Positions 1-5,255 of a stretch of 6,346 nt of DNA are shown piece after piece. The stretch lies in the NCBI GenBank assembly GCA_022790685.1, contig JAAVXQ010000052.1, positions 1 through 6,346 of the forward strand, given 5' to 3'. Below the pieces are notes generated by a model. It had not been told where the DNA came from. It made no database searches and saw nothing but the letters and a program-made list of their open reading frames with translations. Origin of the DNA: Clostridia bacterium (GTDB lineage Bacteria; Bacillota; Clostridia; TANB77; CAG-508). Position 1 is the first letter of the stretch. Each line of letters opens with the position of its first letter. Position numbers and translations under genes: made by a program.

Positions 1-1631
1 TAGCAAAACAAAACTCATATTCTTTTAAGATAGTAACTTTAAAGGGAGATATTATTAATCCCTCAGGAGCAATAAGTGGTGGATCAGTTACTCAGAAAAC
101 TGTAAGTTTATTAGGTAGAGAGAAAGAGATAAAGGCTTTAGAAAAAGAACTTAAAGAAATAAATAAAAATATAGAAAAGATGCAAAAAGAAAAAGAAGAA
201 TACGAAAATAGCATAACAGAAACATTAAATATATTTGAAAACTTTCAAAAAGAGTGGCAAGAATTAGAAATTATTTATGCTACAGAAAAACAAAAGCAAG
301 AGAATGTTGATTTAGAAATATTAAAACTAGAAGCTAAACTTGATAAACTAAAAAAAGATGTAGAAGAGAATAAAGTAGAAATAGAAACTAAAAATAAAAT
401 AATAGAAGAATTAAATAAAAAAGTAGAACTTATAGATGAAGAAAATACTAAAACTAATAAAATAATAGAAGAATTTACTATTTCGAATAAAGATAATCAA
501 AAGTATATAGATGATTTAAATTTTGATATAACAAATTTGAAAATTTCAGTATCATCATTTGATGAAAGTGAAAGCTCAATAAATGAAATGATGGAAAGAA
601 TTGATTTAGACATATCGAATAATGTTAATAGTATTGAAAATAAAAAGAAAATAAGAGAAGATATATTAGTAGAAAATGAAAGTTTAGAAAAGAAGATTAT
701 AGAAGTTGAGGAAAATATAAAAGAACTTGATAAAAATGTTTTAGATTCTTCGGGTAAAATAGAAAAACTTAAAGAAGATAAAGTACTAAAAACTAATAAA
801 CAAGAAAAATTAGAACAGGAATTAGTAGATGAAAATAATATATTAGAAAATGTAAGAGAGCAGATATCTAAGGTAGATTTAAAAAAATCTAAAATACAAC
901 TAGAACTAGACCAAATAATTAATAAAATGTGGGAAGAGTATGAACTAACACCAAATAATGTACAAAATATTGAAAAAATTGATAATCCTACAGAAGTTCA
1001 GAAGAAGGTAAATTCTATAAGAAGTGAGATAAGAGATCTTGGAAGCATAAATGTTGACTCAATTAAAGAATACAAAGAACTAAAAGAGAGATATGATTTT
1101 ATGAGTGAACAACGTTTAGACTTAGAAACTGCAAGTAACAAACTTAGAAAAATAATTGCAGAAATGACAGAAACTATGAAAAGGCAGTTTTCTGAACAAT
1201 TTAAAGTTATAAATAAAAACTTTAGTGAGGTATTTGTTGAGTTATTTGGTGGAGGTAAGGCTGAATTAAAATTATTAGATGAAGAAAATATATTAGAATG
1301 TGGAATCGAGATAGAAGTACAACCACCAGGCAAAAAATTACAAAATATGATGCTTTTATCAGGTGGAGAAAAAGCTTTTACAGCAATAGCTTTATTATTT
1401 GCAATATTAAAAATAAATCCAGCTCCATTTTGTGTACTAGATGAAATTGAGGCGGCATTAGATGATGTAAATGTATATAGATTTGCTGAATATTTGAAAA
1501 AATTTGTAAAAGATACACAATTTTTAGTAATTACTCATAGAAAAGGAACAATGGAAGCAGCAGACACAGTGTATGGAATTACTATGGAGGAAAAAGGTAT
1601 TAGTAAATTATTATCAATGCAACTTAAGTAA
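1..1631 (+). CDS. smc: Chromosome partition protein Smc, C-terminal part (5' end outside window)
   Basis: Smc is the cytoplasmic ATPase that, with ScpA and ScpB, compacts and helps segregate the chromosome. The first whole codon is at base 3, and the frame is open to the window edge. The first internal ATG (180) is therefore not the start. In visible-residue numbering, the end of the hinge is at about 1-45 (GDIINPSGAISGGS at 15-28). A Lys/Glu-rich coiled coil runs from about 45 to 390. The ATPase C-lobe carries FGGG (415-418), the ABC signature LSGGEKAF (SGG 453-455), Walker B ending in Asp480-Glu481, and the H-loop ITHRK with His512. It closes with the usual AADTVYGITMEEKGISKLL tail. Smc proteins are about 1,190 residues, so roughly the last 45% (542 residues) is here. 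The N-lobe, Walker A and most of the hinge lie upstream. All C-lobe motifs are intact. The stop is TAA at 1629-1631, with no terminator before the next gene. Confidence 0.97.
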   Translation, partial: AKQNSYSFKIVTLKGDIINPSGAISGGSVTQKTVSLLGREKEIKALEKELKEINKNIEKMQKEKEEYENSITETLNIFENFQKEWQELEIIYATEKQKQENVDLEILKLEAKLDKLKKDVEENKVEIETKNKIIEELNKKVELIDEENTKTNKIIEEFTISNKDNQKYIDDLNFDITNLKISVSSFDESESSINEMMERIDLDISNNVNSIENKKKIREDILVENESLEKKIIEVEENIKELDKNVLDSSGKIEKLKEDKVLKTNKQEKLEQELVDENNILENVREQISKVDLKKSKIQLELDQIINKMWEEYELTPNNVQNIEKIDNPTEVQKKVNSIRSEIRDLGSINVDSIKEYKELKERYDFMSEQRLDLETASNKLRKIIAEMTETMKRQFSEQFKVINKNFSEVFVELFGGGKAELKLLDEENILECGIEIEVQPPGKKLQNMMLLSGGEKAFTAIALLFAILKINPAPFCVLDEIEAALDDVNVYRFAEYLKKFVKDTQFLVITHRKGTMEAADTVYGITMEEKGISKLLSMQLK

Positions 1632-1653
1632 GATAAAAACTTTAAAAGGTTTG

Positions 1654-1660
1654 AAGGAAG
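1654..1660 (+). promoter_or_regulatory. Ribosome binding site that sets the Nudix start
   Basis: AAGGAAG lies in the short gap after smc, with the AAGGA core 10 bases before ATG 1669. No comparable site precedes the earlier in-frame ATG at 1573, which lies inside smc. This supports the 152-residue form. Confidence 0.65.
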
Positions 1661-1668
1661 TAATAAAT

Positions 1669-2127
1669 ATGATATTATCAACATTATGCTATATTGAAAA
1701 AGATGAAAAGTATTTGATGTTACATAGAACAAAAAAGAAAAATGACATAAATAAAGATAAATGGTTAGGAATAGGTGGCAAATTTCAGGATGGAGAATCA
1801 CCAGAAGAATGCATAAAAAGAGAAGTCTTAGAAGAAACAGGACTGGAAGTATATGACATAAAGCTAAGATGTATAGTAACATATAAGTCTAGTAAATGGG
1901 AATCAGAATATATGTATGTGTTTGTAACAAAAAAATTTTCAGGGAATATTATAGAATGTGACGAAGGCGATTTAGAATGGATTGATAAAAATAAAATAAC
2001 CTCTTTAAACACCTGGGAGGGAGATAAAATATTTTTAAATAAAATTCAAAATGAATCAAATTTCTTTACAGTTAAATTTGAATATGATGGAGAAAAACTA
2101 ATAGACTACAAAATATATGAATATTAA
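1669..2127 (+). CDS. Nudix hydrolase, MutT/8-oxo-dGTP diphosphatase type
   Basis: This predicted 152-residue cytoplasmic Nudix hydrolase splits a nucleoside diphosphate linked to another group, using divalent metal. The Nudix box is complete at residues 37-59: Gly37, then Glu43, then REVLEETGL, which fits G-x5-E-x7-REUxEExGU exactly. The preceding LMLHRTKKKND and WLGIGGKF segments resemble clostridial and streptococcal MutX-like proteins annotated as 8-oxo-dGTP diphosphatases. The family level is secure, but the substrate is inferred. I chose ATG 1669 because AAGGA (1654-1658) lies 10 bases upstream and the fold starts at once with MILSTLCYIEKD. The frame is open back to an ATG at 1573, but that would overlap the Smc C-terminus and add a non-Nudix extension. 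The gene starts 37 bases after smc with no terminator or promoter seen, so co-transcription is likely. A strong terminator follows the stop codon. Confidence 0.92.
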   Translation: MILSTLCYIEKDEKYLMLHRTKKKNDINKDKWLGIGGKFQDGESPEECIKREVLEETGLEVYDIKLRCIVTYKSSKWESEYMYVFVTKKFSGNIIECDEGDLEWIDKNKITSLNTWEGDKIFLNKIQNESNFFTVKFEYDGEKLIDYKIYEY

Positions 2128-2132
2128 ATTTG

Positions 2133-2172
2133 AAATACTTATCTAAAATATATGTTAGATAAGTATTTTTTT
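2133..2172 (+). terminator. Intrinsic terminator after the smc-Nudix unit
   Basis: A perfect 14-bp inverted repeat pairs 2133-2146 with 2155-2168 around an 8-base loop. It runs into seven T residues (2166-2172). It begins six bases after the Nudix stop codon, so it ends the upstream transcript. Confidence 0.93.
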
Positions 2173-2339
2173 GCATTTAAAAACAAAGTATTTTTAATGT
2201 TCGAAAATTGAATGCATAGAAAAAAGAAGAAAAAATGAGTAAAACAGATATTTTAAAAGTATTGGTAAAAATTAACTTGTCTAAAAAGGAATAATTTAGA
2301 ATAAAAATGCTAAAAATAGGAATATGCCCAAAATATTGA
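2173..2339. other. Non-coding spacer between the terminator and the M23 promoter
   Basis: These roughly 165 bases are A-rich, and I see no gene in them. A 7-bp repeat (TTAAAAA 2177-2183 with TTTTTAA 2191-2197) and a TGCATT/AATGCA pair (2172-2177 with 2211-2216) are short and expected in such DNA. A 19-codon frame beginning at ATG 2235 has only a weak purine run before it and no recognisable product. Confidence 0.5.
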
Positions 2340-2368
2340 TTGAAAAAAACGGTATTTTGTGGTATAAT
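2340..2368 (+). promoter_or_regulatory. Sigma-A type promoter with extended -10, for the M23 gene
   Basis: The -35 is TTGAAA (2340-2345) and the -10 is TATAAT (2363-2368), exactly 17 bases apart. TGG directly before the -10 forms an extended -10 element. Transcription should start near 2375, giving a leader of about 40 bases up to the Shine-Dalgarno site. Among the promoters proposed in this window it is the closest to consensus, so the M23 gene is probably expressed constitutively. No operator-like palindrome overlaps it. Confidence 0.82.
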
Positions 2369-2403
2369 ATTGTTTATAGTGACATATAAAAAAGTCATAA
2401 AAA

Positions 2404-2410
2404 AGGAGAG
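2404..2410 (+). promoter_or_regulatory. Ribosome binding site before a missing standard start codon
   Basis: AGGAGAG, within a longer AAGGAGAGTGA stretch close to the anti-Shine-Dalgarno complement, lies about 30 bases after the predicted transcription start. The M23 frame opens right after the TGA at 2411-2413. ATA 2414 is 5 bases and ATT 2420 is 11 bases beyond the GGAG core. A GTG at 2410 is only one base from the core and opens a different frame that stops after nine codons (TAA 2437). The site therefore argues that translation begins around 2414-2420 without ATG, GTG or TTG. Confidence 0.7.
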
Positions 2411-2413
2411 TGA

Positions 2414-3403
2414 ATATATATTTTAAAATCTTGGGTTAAATATTATACAAAAGAAACGTTCAAAGCCCTAAAGCTAATTTTAATAGCAACATTATTGATT
2501 TTAACAATAATATTAATTAAATATAAACCTGCATATGCTGTCACAATGTCAGGAGAGTTATTAGGATTTGTTGAAGATAAAGATTTTATAAATAATAAAT
2601 TAGATAAATATATGAATGATACATCAAGAAATATAGCTTTTAGAGAAATAGAAGCTTTACCAGAATATAGTTATACATTTGTAAGTAGAGGAAAAGAACT
2701 GTTAGAAGATAGAAACATATTACTAGCTATAGAGAATACTACAAATACTACTTACAGAGTATTTGCTATAACAATAGATGGTGAGCAAACAGCAGTAGTA
2801 GATACTGAGGAAAATGCAGAAGAAATTATTAATGAACTAAAAAAAGATGTAGATTCAAAAATTGATTTGAAATTAGGAATAGCAGAAATTTATACACAAG
2901 AGCCAAACACTTCTGCCAAAGATGAGGTACTTAAAGAATTAAATATAGTAAAAACAGCTTTAATAAATGAAAATACTAAGCCAAAAAAAGAAAGTTCCAA
3001 TATAAAGCAGATTACAAGTGTAGCAAAAATGGATTTATCAATACCTGTAAGAGGAACAATTACTTCTAGATTTGGTAGTAGAAGTTCTATAAGATCTTCT
3101 GCACATACAGGATTAGATATAGGAACATCAAAAGGAACAGCAATTACAGCTATTGCTCCTGGAACTGTAACGTATGCAGGAACAAAAGGAGCTTATGGTA
3201 AATTAGTAATTATAGACCATGGTAATGGAATTGAATCATATTATGCACATTGCAATAAAATATATGTATCAGTTGGTGAAGAAGTAGATAGCAATACTAA
3301 AATATCAGCGGTAGGTTCTACAGGAAACTCAACAGGACCACATTTACATTTAGAAATAAGAGTTAATGGAAAACCAGTAAATCCACAAAATTATTTATAC
3401 TAA
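2414..3403 (+). CDS. Membrane-anchored M23 (LytM-type) metallopeptidase with non-standard start
   Basis: This is a predicted zinc endopeptidase acting on peptidoglycan cross-bridges or stems outside the membrane, or a LytM-type scaffold. Counting from ATA 2414 (329 residues), a basic N-terminus leads into one membrane segment (about 19-35, LKLILIATLLILTIILI). A region with two similar strands follows (TMSGELLGFVED at 44-55 and TIDGEQTAVVDT at 120-131), then a Lys-rich linker (about 185-205). The M23 domain occupies about 212-329. Zinc ligands are present: His231 and Asp235 (HTGLD) and His312 (HLHLE), with His279 (YYAH) as catalytic histidine. The domain therefore looks active. The first conventional start in frame is TTG 2495, but it lies inside the membrane segment and has no Shine-Dalgarno site. 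The ATG at 2546 would remove the anchor altogether. I place the start at 2414 or 2420 because of the AGGAG site. ATA or ATT initiation, or a sequence error, are the options. The gene has its own promoter and terminator. Confidence 0.9.
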   Translation: MYILKSWVKYYTKETFKALKLILIATLLILTIILIKYKPAYAVTMSGELLGFVEDKDFINNKLDKYMNDTSRNIAFREIEALPEYSYTFVSRGKELLEDRNILLAIENTTNTTYRVFAITIDGEQTAVVDTEENAEEIINELKKDVDSKIDLKLGIAEIYTQEPNTSAKDEVLKELNIVKTALINENTKPKKESSNIKQITSVAKMDLSIPVRGTITSRFGSRSSIRSSAHTGLDIGTSKGTAITAIAPGTVTYAGTKGAYGKLVIIDHGNGIESYYAHCNKIYVSVGEEVDSNTKISAVGSTGNSTGPHLHLEIRVNGKPVNPQNYLY

Positions 3404-3453
3404 AAAATGGTCAGAGAAAAATATATAAATTTTTTCTCTGACTATTTTTTTTT
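3402..3453 (+). terminator. Intrinsic terminator after the M23 gene
   Basis: A 12-bp perfect core pairs 3410-3421 with 3431-3442 around a 9-base loop. One G-U pair and several A-U pairs lengthen it outward on both sides. It ends in nine T residues (3445-3453). The A run on the left arm (3402-3407) would give a T run on the other strand, so it could also stop opposing transcription. It starts within the M23 stop codon, and the next promoter begins almost on top of it. Confidence 0.94.
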
Positions 3454-3472
3454 GTTATTAATATGTTATAAT
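3444..3472 (+). promoter_or_regulatory. Extended -10 promoter for the DUF2142 gene
   Basis: TATAAT at 3467-3472 is preceded by TGT, forming an extended -10. The place where a -35 would sit (about 3444-3450) is only a T run shared with the preceding terminator, so the -35 is poor and the extended -10 probably carries recognition. The start would be near 3479, leaving about 29 bases before the TTG codon. Confidence 0.55.
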
Positions 3473-3493
3473 TAAAAAATAAACTTTAATAAA

Positions 3494-3500
3494 GGGGGAG
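3494..3500 (+). promoter_or_regulatory. Ribosome binding site fixing the TTG start of the DUF2142 gene
   Basis: GGGGGAG, conspicuous in this A+T-rich DNA, ends 7 bases before TTG 3508. The next in-frame ATG (3523) lies 22 bases away, too far for this site. TTG is therefore preferred. Confidence 0.75.
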
Positions 3501-3507
3501 CGAAACT

Positions 3508-5025
3508 TTGGAAAAGAGCAAAATGAAAATAAATAAGGGCTTTATAATATGTGAAATTATATATTTTGCATATATAGCTATTTTTATGAGGTTTTTCAAT
3601 TATCTTGTATTTGGACTACCTAAGGATAGAAAGATTATATTATTTGGAACTTTATTTATAATATCAATAGTTATAAATATATTAATAATATTTTTAAGAA
3701 AAGAGAAAGGTGATTTTTATAAAAAGTTTTTTATAATTTTACTTGCACTAGGATTAATATATACATTAATAACTCCTGTAGGTACAGCAAATGATGAATA
3801 TTCACATATTTTAAGAACTTATGAAATTACTCAAAAATATACAAAATTTAAGAACAATTCAGAATTTTCAAAAGCTTTTGATGTTTTACTGAATTTAAAA
3901 AATAACAAAGCAGTAAGTTATTACAACTATATTGAAAATTATAATGAACTTAACATATCAGAAGAAAAAAGAGATTTCTCTAATGAATATAATAACACAA
4001 AATTATATTCACCACTTCAATATTTGCCACAAGCAATAGGAATGAGTATAGTAGATATTTTTACAGATAATATTGTTATACTTGGATTGGGAGCAAGAAT
4101 TTTCGGACTACTATTTTGGATAATAGTTTGTACTTATTGCGTAAAGATAATTCCAAATAAGAAAACGTTTTTTATGATGCTTATATTACTTCCTATACAT
4201 ATATGCACAGCAAGTGCATTATCTGGAGATACTGTAACTAATGCAATGTGTTTATTATTTATTGCATTGCTATATAAAAACGTATATGAAAAATCAAAGC
4301 TAAGTAAAAAAGATAAAATTTTATTTATGATTTCTGCCATAATGGTAGCTTTATGTAAGATAGTATATTTACCATTTGTATTATTAATATTGCTTTTAGG
4401 AAAAGATAATTTTGAAAATAAAAAAGATAATATTATATTTAAGATATTAGTAATTGTTTTAAGCTGTATAGTGGGAATAGCGTGGTTTGTGATAGGAAGT
4501 TTGACTTTATCAGGAAACAATTCAGATTCTTTAGAGCAGGTAAAATTTATATTACAAAACCCTGCAAAGTATGTATATATAATGATGAATACATATTTGA
4601 ATTCAGGTGGTAATCTTATTTTCCAATCAACAACAGGATATGAACTTTTATGTGATGCAAGAGTATTAGTGTATACGCCAGTTTCATATATTTTAAGTAT
4701 TTTAATAATTTTGGGACTATTAGTAAGAGATGAAGATAGAGAATTTTCAGTAGATAAATATAAAAAATACTTTGTAGGACTTATAATTTTTGGAACTATT
4801 CTACTAATAACAACAGCTATATATGTTCAGTGGACTTCAATGTTTGAGGTGGGATATGCACATGTTCTAGGACTTCAGGGAAGATATTTTATTCCTATTT
4901 ATGCTCTATTTATATTTATTATTGATAAACTAAAATTAGACATGAAAAAGGAAGATTTAATAACAGCAAATTTAGTTTTACAATTCATAATAATATTTTT
5001 AGTAATGCAAGCATATATGAGATAA
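3508..5025 (+). CDS. DUF2142 family polytopic membrane protein
   Basis: This 505-residue membrane protein has roughly twelve hydrophobic segments. Three come early (about 12-32, 43-63, 73-90). A long polar loop (about 92-175), probably outside the membrane, follows, and then a dense run of helices continues to the C-terminus. I assign it to DUF2142 (a Pfam family without an established function known to me) from three hallmarks: the TPVGTANDEYSH loop start with Asp96, Glu97 and His100; YSPLQYLPQ at 167-175; and QGRYFIPIYALF from Gln457 near the end. An acidic motif just after an early membrane helix, a large loop and many helices resemble GT-C glycosyltransferases. A role in moving sugars from a lipid carrier onto envelope polymers is therefore plausible, but it is inference. 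The gene starts at TTG 3508, has its own promoter and terminator, and has no polysaccharide genes beside it in this window. Length is typical of the family and nothing looks truncated. Confidence 0.85.
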   Translation: MEKSKMKINKGFIICEIIYFAYIAIFMRFFNYLVFGLPKDRKIILFGTLFIISIVINILIIFLRKEKGDFYKKFFIILLALGLIYTLITPVGTANDEYSHILRTYEITQKYTKFKNNSEFSKAFDVLLNLKNNKAVSYYNYIENYNELNISEEKRDFSNEYNNTKLYSPLQYLPQAIGMSIVDIFTDNIVILGLGARIFGLLFWIIVCTYCVKIIPNKKTFFMMLILLPIHICTASALSGDTVTNAMCLLFIALLYKNVYEKSKLSKKDKILFMISAIMVALCKIVYLPFVLLILLLGKDNFENKKDNIIFKILVIVLSCIVGIAWFVIGSLTLSGNNSDSLEQVKFILQNPAKYVYIMMNTYLNSGGNLIFQSTTGYELLCDARVLVYTPVSYILSILIILGLLVRDEDREFSVDKYKKYFVGLIIFGTILLITTAIYVQWTSMFEVGYAHVLGLQGRYFIPIYALFIFIIDKLKLDMKKEDLITANLVLQFIIIFLVMQAYMR

Positions 5026-5043
5026 AGCTTGTAAATTATAAAT

Positions 5044-5125
5044 AAAAAGTTAATATAAATATTTTGTCTTATACGTAATACTAAAAGTATTATAATTAGC
5101 AAGATAATTTATATTAACTTTTTTT
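5044..5125 (+). terminator. Long structured terminator after the DUF2142 gene
   Basis: A 17-bp perfect inverted repeat pairs 5044-5060 with 5107-5123. Pairing continues inward past a bulged A at 5106 (5061-5066 with 5100-5105, including one G-U pair). A 7-bp inner hairpin (5076-5082 with 5086-5092, three-base loop) caps it. The right arm ends in seven T residues (5119-5125), as expected of a terminator 18 bases after the stop codon. The AAAAA on the left arm makes it workable on both strands. At about 80 bases it is roughly twice as long as the first terminator in this window, so another role is possible. Confidence 0.8.
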
Positions 5126-5191
5126 AGATTTAGGGTAAATAAAAACATAATTTATAATTTTAAATTTTTTATATAATATGAATATTAAATA

Positions 5192-5220
5192 TTGAAATAG
5201 TGTAGAATTATATATATAAT
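5192..5220 (+). promoter_or_regulatory. Sigma-A type promoter for adhE
   Basis: The -35 is TTGAAA (5192-5197) and the -10 is TATAAT (5215-5220), separated by 17 bases. The start should be near 5227, leaving a short leader of about 29 bases with the ribosome binding site. A second TATAAT at 5172-5177 has no good -35. I find no recognisable Rex operator, so redox control cannot be claimed from the sequence. The octamer GAATATTA flanks the promoter at 5180-5187 and 5227-5234. Confidence 0.75.
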
Positions 5221-5241
5221 GTATCAGAATATTATGAATAT

Positions 5242-5250
5242 AAAGGAGGA
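5242..5250 (+). promoter_or_regulatory. Strong ribosome binding site of adhE
   Basis: AAAGGAGGA ends five bases before ATG 5256. It is the best Shine-Dalgarno match in the window, as expected for a highly expressed fermentation enzyme, and it fixes the start. Confidence 0.88.
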
Positions 5251-5255
5251 ATATT

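Noticed and set aside
180..182. ATG 180 as the start of a separate 483-residue coiled-coil protein
   Set aside because: The same frame is open to the window edge, and residues before this ATG are clear Smc hinge sequence (GDIINPSGAISGGS).
998..1333. Open frame of 111 codons on the minus strand inside smc
   Set aside because: It lies fully opposite the conserved Smc ATPase region. Its product is low-complexity Ser/Leu/Ile of the kind produced by reading A+T-rich genes backwards.
1573..1668. Longer Nudix start at ATG 1573 overlapping the Smc C-terminus
   Set aside because: It would overlap smc by about 60 bases and add 32 residues that do not belong to the Nudix fold. ATG 1669 has its own AAGGA site and begins directly with the domain.
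2235..2294. Small + strand frame of 19 codons (MSKTDILKVLVKINLSKKE)
   Set aside because: It has only a weak purine run upstream and no promoter of its own just after the terminator. A frame this short is expected by chance.
2177..2398. Open frame of 73 codons on the minus strand in the spacer before the M23 gene
   Set aside because: It spans the M23 promoter, is rich in Phe/Ile/Ser, and shows no recognisable domain.
2405..2437. TGA read as tryptophan, extending the M23 frame upstream past 2411
   Set aside because: Tryptophan is encoded by TGG in the genes seen here. Reading through the TGA would place the Shine-Dalgarno site inside the gene and still reach no upstream ATG before the promoter.
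4134..4520. Open frame of 128 codons on the minus strand inside the DUF2142 gene
   Set aside because: It is antisense to a confidently assigned membrane protein, has no family resemblance, and is a composition artefact.
5044..5125. Inverted-repeat ends of an insertion sequence
   Set aside because: There is no transposase and no flanking target duplication that I can see. The position 18 bases after a stop codon and the T tract fit a terminator better.
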